Positions 32,068 to 44,103 of a DNA stretch of 64,000 bases are shown piece by piece. Made by a program: the position numbers and the translations under genes. Origin of the DNA: Metaphire vulgaris (Eukaryota > Annelida > Clitellata > Crassiclitellata > Megascolecidae). Position 1 is the stretch's first letter. Every line of letters begins with the position of its first letter. The stretch is taken from the NCBI GenBank assembly GCA_018105865.1, contig CM030853.1:6518075-6582074 (forward strand), given 5' to 3'. The notes under the pieces are model-generated. The model ran no database searches. It was not told where the DNA came from and worked only from the letters and a program-made list of their open reading frames with translations.

Positions 32068-32734
32068 ATAGTTGCTCGAAACAGCGCAAAGTCTGAAGAA
32101 GACAATTTATTCATTCAGACGATTTATCGAGAAAGTTTTTCGTGTATTTTTGAGTATAACTACGCTGTACATGTATTTTTATGGCTTTGTGAAGGATCGT
32201 TGATCATTGCATGTGGGGTATTTGTGCAATTTTATTTAAAACTCTGTAACTATACTCGCATTGTTTGAGGCATTTCGGCATGTGCAGGCAACGAGTAGGC
32301 TAGATAAAAGTTACTGCCTAGATCTTTCGTGCTTCCTACGTTTCAGGCAAATAAACTATCAAAAAGATATAACCGCGGCAGCTTATTCAATGATACGGGT
32401 AAATTAATTTCGATGTACACTCCATAGGCTCAGCGCCCGTACCGGAGAACCGACGGGTTAGCGCCTTCAGTTTTACATAGCAACGGCTGAATTAGGGCGG
32501 TTGCCAGGCTTTCCCTCGCCGCCTTTCCTTTCAAATTTCAATGTACATAATTGAAAAAGTCATGGAGTATATATATCTCATCGATCATCGTCCTCTCGTA
32601 GATTTCTTTGGATCTACAACCTCGACCACCACCGACTACGGATTACGGACTATGGATTTACCTGGATTGAGCGCTCGTGAATAAGCTGGTGCACTGCGCC
32701 GAGCTTTCGGGCAGCGCTATAGAAATTTCGTGTT
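32068..32734. other. No gene seen; retroelement tail at right end
   Basis: No exon-like frame. 32665-32740 matches the reverse of 19262-19345 and ends in TTTACTTACTTACTT, a LINE/SINE 3' tail on the plus strand. Confidence 0.45.
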
Positions 32735-32995
32735 TACTTACTTACTTAGACCTTGTTGACCCGAGGTCGCTCAAGATCCCTACACTATAGGGGATGGCGC
32801 CTTCTCACAAGGCGGACCACTTTTATGGAATACTATTCCGCCATAAATCAGAATGATCAAAGACCGACCCATTTTTAAAAAGAGACTGAAAACCATCTAT
32901 TTCGGGAGTCATACCCTTTGTAAAGCGCCTTTGTCTTTGACCCCGCTATGCTTACGGCGCTATATAAATAGTCCAGTATACATATAAATATACAT
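32735..32995 (+). pseudogene. CR1/L2-type LINE 3' end
   Basis: Degenerate C-terminal coding ('FKKRLKTIYF'-like: TTTTTAAAAAGAGACTGAAA), then TTGTAAAGCGCCTTTGTC and GGCGCTATATAAAT. The sequence is too short and broken to give a domain. Confidence 0.6.
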
Positions 32996-33063
32996 GCAGT
33001 CATACATATACAGTGTACATCTCCTTTGATTGGTGACTCATGCAGATAAACAGGATTGGCCAA

Positions 33064-33190
33064 AGGCGTAAACTTCTATTAGGCCTCTAGGCTCGAACCC
33101 CGCCTTTTTGAGAGGCTGCCGTAGGGATGGGGGACGGTATCGGGGCTGGGCCTCCCCACGTTTTCATCTACGTTTAATTCAATGGAAGTG
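33064..33190. mobile_element. Short MITE, GGCGTAAAC ends
   Basis: Left GGCGTAAACTTCTATTAGGC, right CATCTACGTTTAATTC. Copy of 27832-27950. Confidence 0.6.
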
Positions 33191-33534
33191 ATGCGGTTGG
33201 AGTGGAGTCTTGAAATGTAGTTCGATTACACGCTAAATTTAGACTCGCTGAGCCGAGGAGCGAAAAAATTGTCGTCGAGATAGATTCGGCTCAAGTTCGC
33301 TCCTCAATTAATTTCGAAAATAGTAAAAATCACTTCCAAACATTTTCAGTCCGTCTGTCTGTCTGTCTGTCCGCGCCGTAGGCCTCCCACCAAAATCAAT
33401 AAACTTAAAGGTAGTCCCATACCAAGGACTGCTTTAAGAAAAATTTATCACTGCACCAAAATCAATAAAGGACATCCGCGCAAAAAAAGCAAAAAGGTCG
33501 GAAATTTATCACTGCACAAAGCACAGAAAATTGT

Positions 33535-33795
33535 CCCATATTTCGAAAGAGCGTTGGGTCCGGCGCTGATCTCCGTTTACTAGGCAAGCAGCGACGCAGG
33601 TGACTTACGCCATTAATCTAGAGTAGTTTGCCATTACTTTCTCTAGACCCGCGTTTTACCCTCGCAGCTTAACGCTGTTATCAATCTATCGACGCCTAAG
33701 CGATGAACGGCTTGGTTGGCTGTTGGCACCACGACTCGATCCAAAGATAGTCACCCATCCAAGTACTAACCGCGCTTAACGTTGCTAAAATCAAT
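33535..33795 (-). mobile_element. 5S rRNA-derived SINE, truncated head
   Basis: On the minus strand: a partial 5S head (GTTAAGCGCGGTTAGTACTT), full body and tail with CGGAGATCAGCGCCGG. The first part of the 5S head is replaced by a (CT)n tract at 33808-33830. Confidence 0.85.
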
Positions 33796-34790
33796 GGTTA
33801 ACCAAAAATTCTCTCTCTCTCTCTCTCTAGCTCAATCCTTTTGGTTATCACGACGAGTCAGCATAGATTTCATTCTAATGAACCAGTGTTATTGACTACG
33901 GTACTATCCGGTATGGCGATATCTGAAAGCCTAAAACTAGTTTATATTTTACATCATTACGCTCAAAAATTACAAATTTTTGTGATTGCGCACCACCGAA
34001 TAATTTGTTTTTCCTAAAAGGCACTGGAATATACAGAGTTAACGCAGCTGAAAGACAGCAGATCCATGAACAGGATATGCAAGATACAGAGAGCGAGTAT
34101 TATACACTGTGGGCCATAAAAACCCACATACTTTTTATTTTGGCAATAACTTTGTCAAACTTTCACCAAGTTTGATCAAACTCGCCAGCATTGCATGTAG
34201 CTCGGGGCATCCACAGCACATATAGGTCCATTATTTGTAGGAACTGTATTGCGCGAAACAAAACGCAGCGTAGACCTGATTTACAGTACATGGTAGGCCC
34301 TATACATTTGGCATAAGTGTAAACAAGTTTATGACTCAGCAGGACTTACAGCAGCACTTGAAAAACACATTGCGCTATTTCATAACATCGGATGCATTAG
34401 CTATTAATTTTGATCACCAAATACGCTGTGTTCGTTGTCCGTTTCAGCCGCTGGGCGGCGCTGTTAAAGTCAAGGGTCGATCACGCGTTATTAATTACAG
34501 GTGTAGGTGCTAATGCGTCCGCATTTCACTGAGCCGTGAAAAGTGAAATTCAGGAGAGAAATCGAAAACGCCGGTGTTTCAAACGTGTGTCGGTCGAGCG
34601 AAACAGGGTCGATGAGTTGGTTGCGGTAAGTTGTCGCTGCCCGTTAATTACGTCAACAGTTTTCGGGCAATTTCTGACACCCGCCTTTTGTCAACAACTG
34701 TCAACTTTCAGTGACCCCTATAATTATGTCAAAAACTTCCCCCATTAAGGTCAGTGACGGATCCCTCTAAAAAGTTTAGAAACTTTAGAT
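33796..34790. other. No gene assigned
   Basis: Contains a short (CT)n, a partial copy of the 1526-1943 MITE at about 34636-34745 (GTTAATTACGTCAACAG, TGACCCCTATAATTATGTC), and an open plus-strand stretch at 34331-34510 of unknown meaning. Confidence 0.4.
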
Positions 34791-35134
34791 CAGCGGTTCT
34801 CAACCTGTGGGTCGCGACCCCCAAGGGGGTCGAATGACGATTTGACAGGGGTCGCCTGAGACCATCAGAAATATTGGGCTGTCTCTTTTCCTGTTATTGT
34901 ACAAAATTTCCTCATTGGTAGTTACGACGTACTAGTTGTTTCACTATAATTGTCATTAGAGGATAGACATGGAGACAATTAAATAATAACGATTTCGAAC
35001 ATTTTGATTGCAGTAGCATTATTATTTTTAGCAGCTTACATTGTGAACGAAAATAATTTTACCGTTGGGGGGTCGCCACATAATAGGGAATTGAATTAAA
35101 AGGGTCGCAGCACTATAAAGGTTGAGAACCGCTG
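34791..35134. mobile_element. Charlie-like hAT MITE
   Basis: The ends CAGCGGTTCTCAACCTG and AGGTTGAGAACCGCTG match the CAGNGGTTCTCAA termini of Charlie-type hATs. Perfect 8-bp duplication CTTTAGAT. The sister copy at 57067-57414 is inverted internally. Confidence 0.93.
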
Positions 35135-35271
35135 CTTTAGATGGTTATTATTTTTGCGATGATGACCTTTTCCTCATTTTTTGTTCATCGAGTGTCGTAA
35201 TGTAGTGGTGATGACGAGTGCTTGCCCTTCTTTTTTTTTACCTCGAGTCGTTCGTCCAGAAGGCACTGGTC

Positions 35272-35571
35272 CAGACATGAGCATGAGTTGGGTCCACCCA
35301 TTGGTTGGGTTGGGTTGGGTTGGGTCAGATATTTTCCATGCTTATGCCATGTACAAGTATGATTTTAGAAATTGCAATGTACAGTGGATCCCACATCGCA
35401 TAAGCAAGGCTTGCACGGCACCTATGCAATTAAGCGAGTTTCACTGTATTACGGTGGGTTGGGATGGCTGGCGTTTGGTTCATGTTACCCTATTGCTTTC
35501 GTGGGTCGGATTAGGCCTGAAACGTAATGGGTTGGGCTCGGTTTAAAAAAATTGACCCAAGTCCGTATCTG
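35272..35571. mobile_element. (TTGGG)n-type hAT MITE, diverged
   Basis: The ends are CAGACATGAGCATGAG and CAAGTCCGTATCTG, with flanks CACTGGTC and CACGGGCC (6 of 8). GGGTTGGGTTGGG near the left end. Confidence 0.65.
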
Positions 35572-35819
35572 CACGGGCCTGAAATGTAAGCATGCCTTCT
35601 GTTTTCATCCTCCACTCTGATCTCAATCTATAGGCCTCCTTGATCTTGTAAAATAGCACAGTTTCATCAACGCTCAACCGACAGAGAACGAAACCGCCTA
35701 TCCGTTGACCCTGTAAGAGGACATTTTCTTACAAAATACAATCTCATTGAGACATATCGGCTTCTTCATCCTGCCCTGTCATCCTTTCTCACCTTTGGTG
35801 TCCACATTTGGACGCGCAG

Positions 35820-35950
35820 GTGTATCTGGTAATTCCATCGCCGAGTCGCCGACGAACATATTCAAGCGTACGCTGAGCGATACATTCAGCGGCAGACAAC
35901 GAGACATTTTAAAAGCTAGGGCGGCAAGCACGCAGACTATACGACAATAA
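35820..35950 (+). CDS. Possible terminal exon, unknown protein
   Basis: After acceptor GGACGCGCAG the frame reads GVSGNSIAESPTNIFKRTLS and ends RAASTQTIRQ at TAA (35948). The composition is that of a basic, Ser/Thr-rich cytoplasmic tail, and the region is free of transposon sequence. No upstream partner exon on the plus strand was recognised and the family is unknown. Confidence 0.3.
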
Positions 35951-36416
35951 TAACAATGATCGATTTGTATAGTTTTTCAGAACTTGAAAACAACAATTAA
36001 CAATTTGTTGAACGTTTAACGTTCGCCTACGGGTCGGCGTAATGTTCCCTTTTTCTTTCCGAAACTTTCCGAACTGCAAATTCTACACGGAAAAGAGAAC
36101 ACGGTATATAGGTCTATATGTGTGTATATATACATACATATATACGTGTATATATATATACGCACATTATATATACATATATATATATATATATATCCTA
36201 GTTTGCATTTAGTCTAAGCTATAGTGTCGTTAATATTGACTACTACGAAGCTTCTCAGTCTATATAGTCCCTACGCACGCGTTTTATGCGAATGAACTCG
36301 TTGTATAGTTTTACTATTTCAAAAAGGAAGAAACCACTTTAAAATGTCTCTTGTCTGTCATCATCCTTTGCGTCCGCTTACTTTGAAGAAGGATTTTCTG
36401 AAAGGCAGATTACTGA

Positions 36417-36417
36417 A

Positions 36418-36452
<35 letters not shown>

Positions 36453-36552
36453 GCTACTGCTGCCACTACTACTACTACTACTGCCACTGCCACTGCTGCT
36501 GCTGCTGCTGCACCACTACACTGCTGCTGCTGCTGCCACCACTGCTGCTGCC

Positions 36553-36617
<65 letters not shown>

Positions 36618-36624
36618 ACTGCTG

Positions 36625-36686
<62 letters not shown>

Positions 36687-36935
36687 ACCACCACCTGCTG
36701 CTGCTGCTGCTGCTGCACCACTGCACCACCATTGCTATTGTTTTATTATGCTGCTATTATTACTATTATTATTACTATTACAACAACAACTACTACTACT
36801 AACTACTACTAGTGTATACTACTATTACTATTACTACTACTATTACTATTACTATTACTACTACTACTACTACTACTTACTATTACTACTACTACTACCA
36901 CCACCATTATCATTGTACTATTACCATTATCATTG
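36417..36935. repeat. Compound triplet array (CTA/CTG/CAC)n
   Basis: About 520 bp in which CTA, CTG, CCA and TTA triplets alternate in blocks, with about 120 bp of near-pure CTG. AAACCACTTTAAAAT, like the SINE hairpin's 3' arm, lies 80 bp upstream at 36331. Frames give poly-Leu, -Gln or -Ser and are not genes. Confidence 0.92.
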
Positions 36936-37162
36936 TAAAGTGTGAACATTCTTTAATCTTCTAAAGGCAAAATACATTTCTACCGGAGTTGGCAGTACGG
37001 TCATTGCAAGGGCAAGAGGAAGCAAGTGCCCTTGCAAAAGGAAATGCTAAGAGAGAGTAGCGGTTGACCTTTTTCTTGCTTGTCAGACTTTTTGGCAGGG
37101 GACCCCAGAATTTACCGATACCCCCCAAATTGATAATCCTAGAAATAACCCTGGCCATGAAC

Positions 37163-37341
37163 CAGTGGCGCTCCAGGATTTGGCAAGTGGGGGACGTTAG
37201 GGTGACAACTTCTAAGCATGGGGTGGGGGCAACCGTTTGTTGATAGGTATCCAGTAGTAAGGATAGGGTCCCAACAGGGGGAGCCACTGGGGAGCAGGCA
37301 TTCAGTAGGCTCCCCGGGCCCCTCATGTTGAGCCGCCACTG
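37163..37341. mobile_element. hAT-like MITE, 'CAGTGGCGGCTCCA' family
   Basis: The ends are CAGTGGCGCTCCAGG and TTGAGCCGCCACTG, with flanks CCATGAAC and CCATGGGC. It inserted next to the right end of another MITE (CCTAGAAATAACCCTG, about 37137-37153). Confidence 0.85.
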
Positions 37342-37466
37342 CCATGGGCTAATGATTATGGGTCCATTGGGTCATCAATGGTCGATGGGTCACGTGAGCC
37401 AATGGTCAATTGGTTTAGACATATAACCCATGAACATTTTAAGACTGCTGGTGCAGTTATATATCG

Positions 37467-37654
37467 CAGTGGCGTAGCCAGGATTTCCGGAAAGGGGGGT
37501 TTTGAAAACAAATTCGTCGATGACCGCCAAGGGGATTTTCACCACAAACATCGCCAAAAATCGCCTAAAAAATAAAAATTGCATGGAAATACATTTAAAA
37601 ATTTTTCGTCGTCCAAGGGGGTTTAACCCCCAACCCCCCGTGGCTACGCCACTG
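37467..37654. mobile_element. hAT-like MITE, 'CAGTGGCGTAGCCAGG' family
   Basis: The ends are CAGTGGCGTAGCCAGG and CGTGGCTACGCCACTG, with flanks ATATATCG and ATGTATCG. Close copy of 17319-17512. Confidence 0.9.
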
Positions 37655-37815
37655 ATGTATCGCATAAAATGGTTAAGTTCAAGTCAACGGATAAATGCAG
37701 TATTTATTTATTTGCAAAGTAATCGTCGCGTCGTCTCTCTCTGTGTTAATTAAGTTACTCTTGGTTATTTCGGTTATTTCTCGTTGCGCTAAAATTTTTT
37801 TATTGTTTCTGTTCT

Positions 37816-37852
<37 letters not shown>

Positions 37853-38092
37853 TAGACAATTTATACAGCGCCGTATGCATAACGTAGATCAAAGTCAAGG
37901 GCGCTTTACACACATGTAATTAAGCTGGATGGTATAACGGTAATGATCAGTTTGTATTTTATTGTACGGTCTGCCTTGATCTTCCATCGATACTCAGCAG
38001 TTGTGTTTGTTCTGGCATGGTTTAACGGCTTTACAACGATATTATAGATAATTAATTTGCCAATGTCCCTCATGTTCATGCAGTCATGTGGG

Positions 38093-38219
38093 ACAGTTTA
38101 CAAAATGCACTAGCTTGTGCTGTTACTAAGTCACCTAAATTCTCCCATATTTCACCCATACTAAAATCATTACATTGGCTTAAAATAACCGAACGTATCC
38201 AATATAAGATATGAGTGAC
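38093..38219 (+). mobile_element. L2/CR1 LINE fragment
   Basis: Very close to 43179-43285 of the main LINE ('CACCTAAATTCTCCCATATT', 'CATTACATTGGCTTAAAATA'), with only a few mismatches over about 110 bp. Confidence 0.9.
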
Positions 38220-38284
38220 TCGTTGTCTTCTCTGGTCACAAGTACTGATGAGGTTAAACCGATTTTGCAATAAGTGATGATAGG

Positions 38285-38549
38285 CAGGGACGTCATTTGG
38301 GAGGGAGTGCACCCCCTGATTTTTATGGGTAAAATTTTCGCGAATTGTTGTGTTTTTAAAATCATTGTGTTCTCAATTGTTTTTATAATCTTATTACAAT
38401 CACTGGTATGTGCTATGTAGTATCGTATGTAGCATGTACTATGAACAAAAACCAATTTGCATACTGCATAGGTATTTTTTAAAATACTGCCTGCCGTGCA
38501 GTCGAAAGTCTTGCGCCCCTCTTCGAAAAACAATGAAATGACGGCTCTG
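38285..38549. mobile_element. hAT-like element
   Basis: The ends are CAGGGACGTCATTTGG and AAATGACGGCTCTG, with perfect 8-bp duplication ATGATAGG. Confidence 0.88.
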
Positions 38550-38678
38550 ATGATAGGTTTTCAGAGCCCCGAAATATTAGTTATGCACAGTAGTTTCATT
38601 CGTGGATCGCTTTGACCGTAGACCTTTTAGGGTCCCATCAAAGCGGCTGTTAGGCACTTCGCTTTGAACTGAGAGAAG

Positions 38679-38910
38679 CGCGGGCGCAGCCACGGGGGCA
38701 TGGGGGGGGCCCTCCCCCTATTCGGGTCGGGACCGGCCGTAAGATTCGCGCAAAGGCGGTGAGTAGTTGAGGGGGGTAGGATAAGATCGCGGAGAACACG
38801 CGAAACCTCAAAGCGCTTGAGATTATGAATTTTTGTTTTTGCTCGTCAAGACTTTTGGCTCGAAAATGTCGTTGTTTCCCCCCTATTCTGGAATTCTGGC
38901 TACGCCACTG
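38679..38910. mobile_element. hAT-like MITE, mutated left end
   Basis: Right end GGCTACGCCACTG is intact, the left end CGCGGGCGCAGCCACG is mutated from CAGTGGCGTAGCCA. Perfect 8-bp duplication GAGAGAAG. Confidence 0.82.
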
Positions 38911-39029
38911 GAGAGAAGTTGTGGAATAAAGACTTAGTAACGAAGGGTACGCCAAGATAAGCAGCAGGAGACTGAGAAGAGGAGAAATTCCCCCCCCTCA
39001 TTTCTGCATTTTCATCAACGAGCGAGGAA

Positions 39030-39195
39030 TCAATCAATATCAATCAATCAATATTAATCAATCCATATTAATCAATCAATATTAATCAATCAATATTAAT
39101 CAATCAATATTAAACAATCCATATTAATCAATCAATATTAATCAATCAATATTAATCAATCAATATTAAACAATCCATATTAATCAATCAACAAA
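39030..39195 (+). repeat. AATCAATCAATATT minisatellite
   Basis: About ten tandem copies of a 14-bp unit, some ending in AAACAATCC instead of AATCAATCA, which makes a higher-order pattern. Confidence 0.9.
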
Positions 39196-39552
39196 ATATA
39201 TTTTGAATTCGCGATTTCTGTTAATTTCAATCAGCTATATCATCTGCCGAGTGCTTGTAATGTCGTGGCTTATTTTGAGCTTCGAATTCCACGAATTTCA
39301 TACCCGTTGCCTTCCGCGAGCAATGCAGGTGCTCTTGGCCTGTGAAAATGCTCAAAGTTAGACCTACGGTACATCCTATATACGCTTATTCGCTCATAAT
39401 GTCTGGAAATTTTATTTATAAAAGATGCAACAAAAGCAGCGTCACCGCCGCTTACGCCCTTGCGGTGTCAGATGTCACTGACAACGCCTTTTGTCGGTGT
39501 CAGAAGTCACTTGCCAGTGACCCAGCCATACATACAATAATTAGAGACTTAC

Positions 39553-39856
39553 AAACATTGTTGTCGTCCGTATAGGCTTCGCACGGCCCACGGACTGCCA
39601 GTAGAAAGTTCTGAAACAATCTATATTTGTATCCCTTGCCTTGAATCGAGTAGAGAGGCTAATATCGAAGCGGTTCATCGGGTACGCATTAATTAGACAA
39701 TAATTAGGCAAATGTCCGGCTACATCGTAGCACAAAATTCTAAACAGCATCCGATCGCTAATGATGTGACGCAAATAATCATTTCGGGAGAGCGAGTGTA
39801 TCAATGACGCCATAAAACTATTATACCCATCGTGATCATAGTCTCTAACTGCCAAG
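39553..39856 (-). CDS. Internal exon of an unrecognised gene
   Basis: A 304-bp exon bounded by a strong acceptor (GGATACTTTTCAG) and a consensus donor (ATGTTT|GTAAGT), entering in phase 2 and leaving in phase 0. It is fully open and encodes about 101 residues including LAVRDYDHDGYNSFMASLIH, LRHIISDRMLFRILCYDVAG and FKARDTNIDCFRTFYW. The mixed hydrophobic/charged pattern and unbiased composition differ from repeat-derived frames. I do not recognise the family. A possible next exon after GAGCATTTTCACAG (39322 leftwards) is open in three frames and cannot be resolved. An (AT)n array lies 23 bp upstream. Confidence 0.5.
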
Positions 39857-39874
39857 CTGAAAAGTATCCGAATA

Positions 39875-39878
<4 letters not shown>

Positions 39879-39911
<33 letters not shown>

Positions 39912-39913
39912 TA

Positions 39914-39953
<40 letters not shown>

Positions 39954-39966
39954 TATATAATATATA
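39879..39966. repeat. (AT)n microsatellite
   Basis: AT repeats with AATT and TATA interruptions. Confidence 0.92.
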
Positions 39967-40559
39967 GTATGTGCGTTTGTGTATATAGTTTGCCTTCTGA
40001 CCTCGAAGAGCCGAACTAGAGAACGATTTCACTGCTGAGATACTGTTACTTGATAACTTAATAGGATGATTGTGGTAATTCTGTAGCGAACACACCCAAA
40101 TCCCAAACGCTAGGAAGTTCATAGGTCAGATTTACACAGACCTACACAGACGCTTGTATAAACGGCCTATACGTTCTTCGTAATGGTTTTCTGTTTGGAA
40201 AGCGAACAGACAGCTTGGCTACTCCTCCTTATTATGCAGCATGGAACCAGCTGAAGGAGACGTCTTTTCAGTCTGAAATCTGAATCTGGTACTTTGGGGA
40301 ATCGGGGCCGATTTAGGGCAGAGGCGTGACAGGCACACGTTACTAGGGTCTCGGCGAAACAAGGGGCCCCCGGTGGACCGCGCAAAAAAGTGTCTCCGGT
40401 TTTTCATTTTGAATGTACGATTATTTTCGATTTTCTGATTCCCGAAAGAAGTCCGACAAGCGAAAAAACGGCCATCAACGTTTCTCATTTGTTGTTCCTT
40501 ATTCTCGCATAGTCATTGATAGCTCTCCCGCCGTTTCTGATTGATCTTTCCGGCGCTTG

Positions 40560-40660
40560 ACCTGGCTCTAATTCAATTTGGATTTGGTGCGTCATCGTAT
40601 GATGCCCTGGGCATTATGATAGTGGCGCCATAGAAGTTGATTGATTGATTGATGTTCAAA
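40560..40660 (+). mobile_element. Retroelement 3' tail, (GATT)n type
   Basis: 'TTTGGATTTGGTGCGTCATC', 'GGCATTATGATAGTGGCGCC', AGAAGTT then GATTGATTGATT. Confidence 0.6.
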
Positions 40661-40725
40661 CGAAAAAAGGTCATTACCGCTTTTAGGTGTTTAAAAAAGT
40701 CGTCACTACCTTCTATAAATGCCTC

Positions 40726-41097
40726 GGGTTCTGTCCATAAATGACGTCACGCACAAAGGAGGAGGGATTCAAACATTTGTGACGATGTATGACGACGGGG
40801 GGAGGGTTGCCAGAAATGTGACGTCACATAATGCTAAATATTGTTATTAATGTCGCAATGTTATGTTACTGCAAAGTTGAAAGTATTTTACACTTAGAGT
40901 ATAATTATTACACTTCATTTTTTAAAAAGATTTGGGAAAGTTTCTGAATATTGTTTAAAGTATAATAATTATAATGAATATTTTCAAACGAAGCATTACT
41001 TTTGACTTTGGAAAGACGACAAGGTGACGTGTGGGGGGGTTAACGCGTTGTGACGTCATATTTGAGGGCGTCTGACTTTTTGTGACGACGTGTGACT
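40726..41097. mobile_element. MITE left part, split by LINE insertion
   Basis: TTCTGTCCATAAATGACGTC start, same order of blocks as 31137-31554 up to GTGACGACGTGTGAC, where the LINE begins. The right part resumes at 43790. Confidence 0.85.
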
Positions 41098-43789
41098 AGG
41101 AATTTACCTCTTTTTTGGGCTCTGCAGCTACAACTCCACACGAATTCTTAATTACTGGCGACTTTAATTTACACGTGGACAAGAGTGATGATCCTAACTC
41201 TACCCAATTCATGCAGCTGCTCACACAGACAAACCTCACGCAACATATATCTCTTCCAACTCACACTTTTGGACACACTTTAGATCTACTTATCACGTCA
41301 TCTTCTTCATCATTATCTCCAATGTCAGCAATTAGTCAAATCTCTCCATCTGATCATTTTCCCATCTTCACCATTCTAAGTATCTGCTCACCAACTCCTC
41401 CACCTCGTGGCACCTACTCATTCCGCCGTCTCAACAAAATTGACATTGCCTTGTTCTGTGATAACATTAAGTCATCTGACCTAATTACTAACACCCCTAC
41501 TACCCTGTCATCACTGATCGATAAATACAATTCTGTGCTTTCTGGTCTTCTCAATAAACATGCTCCTATCATCACTAGACCTTTTTCGTCTCATAACAGC
41601 AAACCCTGGTATAACTCTTTCATTCATGCTTTCAAGACAGACGTCTTGAGCGAACCTACCATAAAACACATTCTCCATCTGACCTTTTAAATCTTCGGCC
41701 ACCAACCGCTATCATAATCTCCTTACATCTGCCAAAAAGAAGTACTATTCTAACATCATTTCAACAAATAGCTCAAATCCACGTAAGCTCTGGAAAACTG
41801 TAAATGATCTTTTCCATCGCAAAGACTCAAAACCTCTCCCTCAATCCATTTCCCTGTCAGAACTTGCTGAATCTTTTGCTAAGTTCTTCTCTGTAAAAAT
41901 CTCCAAGATTCGCAGTGTCCTCAAGTCTTTCACTATTACTCAAACCACCTCTCCTCATTATCCTCCTCCCCACAACCTCCATGCAATTTATCCAGCTTCA
42001 CTCCTACAACTGAAGAAGAGGTATCCAAACTTCTACTATCCTTGCCAAACAAACAATGTGACTTAGATCCTATACCTACCTCTTTACTCAAACAGTGTGC
42101 CACCGTGCTTACGCCTATTATAACTAGAATCATCAACCTCTCTCTTATCTCAGGCACTTTCCCATCCGCATTCAAAAACTCTTTTGTCACTCCTCTCCTA
42201 AAAAGCCTGGTCTTGACAGAGAAGATCTCAATAACTATCGCCCCATCTCAAATCTTTCTCTTCTATCAAAACTTACTGAAAAAATTGTGCTTTCCAGACT
42301 GAATGAACACCTTTCAAGTAACTCACTATATAATGCTCATCAATCTGCCTACACTAAACATCACTCAACTGAAACTGTCCTCGCCTACATTTATGACAGA
42401 CTCTTAACTGCAATTGGTCTCCGACAAGTTACTGGCCTTTGTCTCCTTGATCTCTCTGCAGCATTTGATACCATAGATCACAAAATTCTGCTTGAGCGAC
42501 TCTCTCTGGTTTGGCATATCTGAAAAAGCTCACAACTGGTTTGCATCTTATCTCAAATCTCGGTCTTTTCAAGTGTCCTGTCTTGGCCAAATTTCTCTTT
42601 CTCATATTATAGATTATGGAGTGCCTCAAGGATCTGTTCTCAGGCCTGTACTGTTCAGCCTTTACACCACACCACTTTCGTCTCTAATTAATTCCCTCAA
42701 ATTAAATCACCAACTCTATGCCGATGACACTCAACTATTCCTGTCCTTCTCACCTCTTTCATTCAATGCTTCTATTATTGAGCTTGAATCTGCATTCTCG
42801 TCAATCTCTGCATGGATGTCATCTAATCTCCTCGCTCTCAACCCATCTAAGACAGAGTTCCTTTTAATCGGACTACCCCAACAACTCAAAAAATTGACAA
42901 TCCTAAACTAGTTTTAGCTCCTGACACCACAATAATCCCTGTTCCAACTGCTAGAAATCTCGGATTCAAATTTGACTCTTTTCTAAACTTCGAATCACAA
43001 ATCTCCCAACTTTCAAAAGCCTGCTTTATTCATATTCGTGACCTTCGTTCACGTCCTTGTCTTGATATTTGCGTCCACAATCGCCACCTCTATAGTCCAC
43101 TCCAAATTAGATTACTGTAACTCTCTCTACTATAACCTTCCTAAAGCCTCCATCAACAAATTGCAATCAATACAAAATGCTTTAGCTCGTGCTGTTACTA
43201 TGTCACCTAAATTCTCCCATATTTCACCCATACTAAAATCATTACATTGGCTTAAAATAACTGAACGTATCCAATATAAGATAATAACACTTACACATAG
43301 CTCACTTCAGTCATCAAAACCTGTCTACCTTAGATCACTATTAACCCCTCAGCCTCCTCGACCCCCACGCTCGTCATCTCATCTCACTCTGTCACGCCCG
43401 CTAAATCAGTCATCCCTGAAAATTTGCAACCGTGCCTTCTCATATGCTGCACCTGAACTCTGGAACTCGATCCCAGCTTCCCTTCGCACACTTGGACACT
43501 TTAAAACAATAAAATCTGATTCCTCATTTCCTATAATTCCCGCACTATCTCCTCAAGTCTTCAGGTCTAAGCTTAAATCCTTCCTGTTTCTTAAATCATT
43601 TCCGCCATAGCTGTAACAACCTAGCCTCACTGCCCTTCGGATATTGACCATTGCCTGGCTGATCCCACACCTTTCCTATGGCTATTTTAAGAGAGGCTGA
43701 GCGCCTAAGAATAAGCAGCTACTGTTTGTGCTGCTTTCCAAGGCGCTATAGAAATCCACGAGATTTTACTTTACTTACTTACTTTACTT
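41098..43789 (+). pseudogene. L2/CR1-type LINE, 5'-truncated, inactive
   Basis: The remaining order is the endonuclease C-terminal half (FLITGDFNLHVDK; SDHFP), a linker (NPRKLWKTVNDLF), then the reverse transcriptase: GTFPSAFKNSFVTPLLK, HHSTETVL, LDLSAAFDTIDHKILLERL, DYGVPQGSVL, catalytic YADDTQLF (about 42717-42740) and LLALNPSKTEFLLIG. The C-terminal thumb and tail follow (SKLDYCNSLYYNLPKASI, WNSIPASLRT). The frame is broken several times. The 3' UTR has TAGAGAAT-free 'AAGGCGCTATAGAAATCC' and a TTTACTTACTTACTT tail. The N-terminal endonuclease half is missing, as expected from incomplete reverse transcription. It could not move itself. Confidence 0.93.
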
Positions 43790-43845
43790 AGGGGAGGGAG
43801 TAAAATAACTGCCAAAATCGCGTGGCGTCATTTATGGACGGCCCC
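43790..43845. mobile_element. MITE right part, split by LINE insertion
   Basis: GGGAGGGAGTAAAATAACTG then CGTGGCGTCATTTATGG and ACGGCCCC, the right end of the element begun at 40726. Confidence 0.85.
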
Positions 43846-44103
43846 TAGGGCCCTTCTTTCAAAATGCCTAGAGCCTCAAACTTCTTAAAACAGCATTGGT
43901 TGGAAAATCTGACAGACAGATGCGAAGAGTTCCGTATATTTTGGACCAGTTGCACAAAGCGCCCCAGCTATTTCAGTTATACGTCTCCAGTAAATTCAAC
44001 AGCGTATCAATAATTTTTGTTGTATTGAGTAATTCGGCATGAAATTTTAGTGCAAGGGATTCGAAAATTGTTAGTCAGGTTCGAAAATCTAAGCGATGCT
44101 GGG

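Noticed and set aside
39030..39195. CRISPR array
   Set aside because: The 14-bp units are contiguous with no spacers, in a eukaryotic context.
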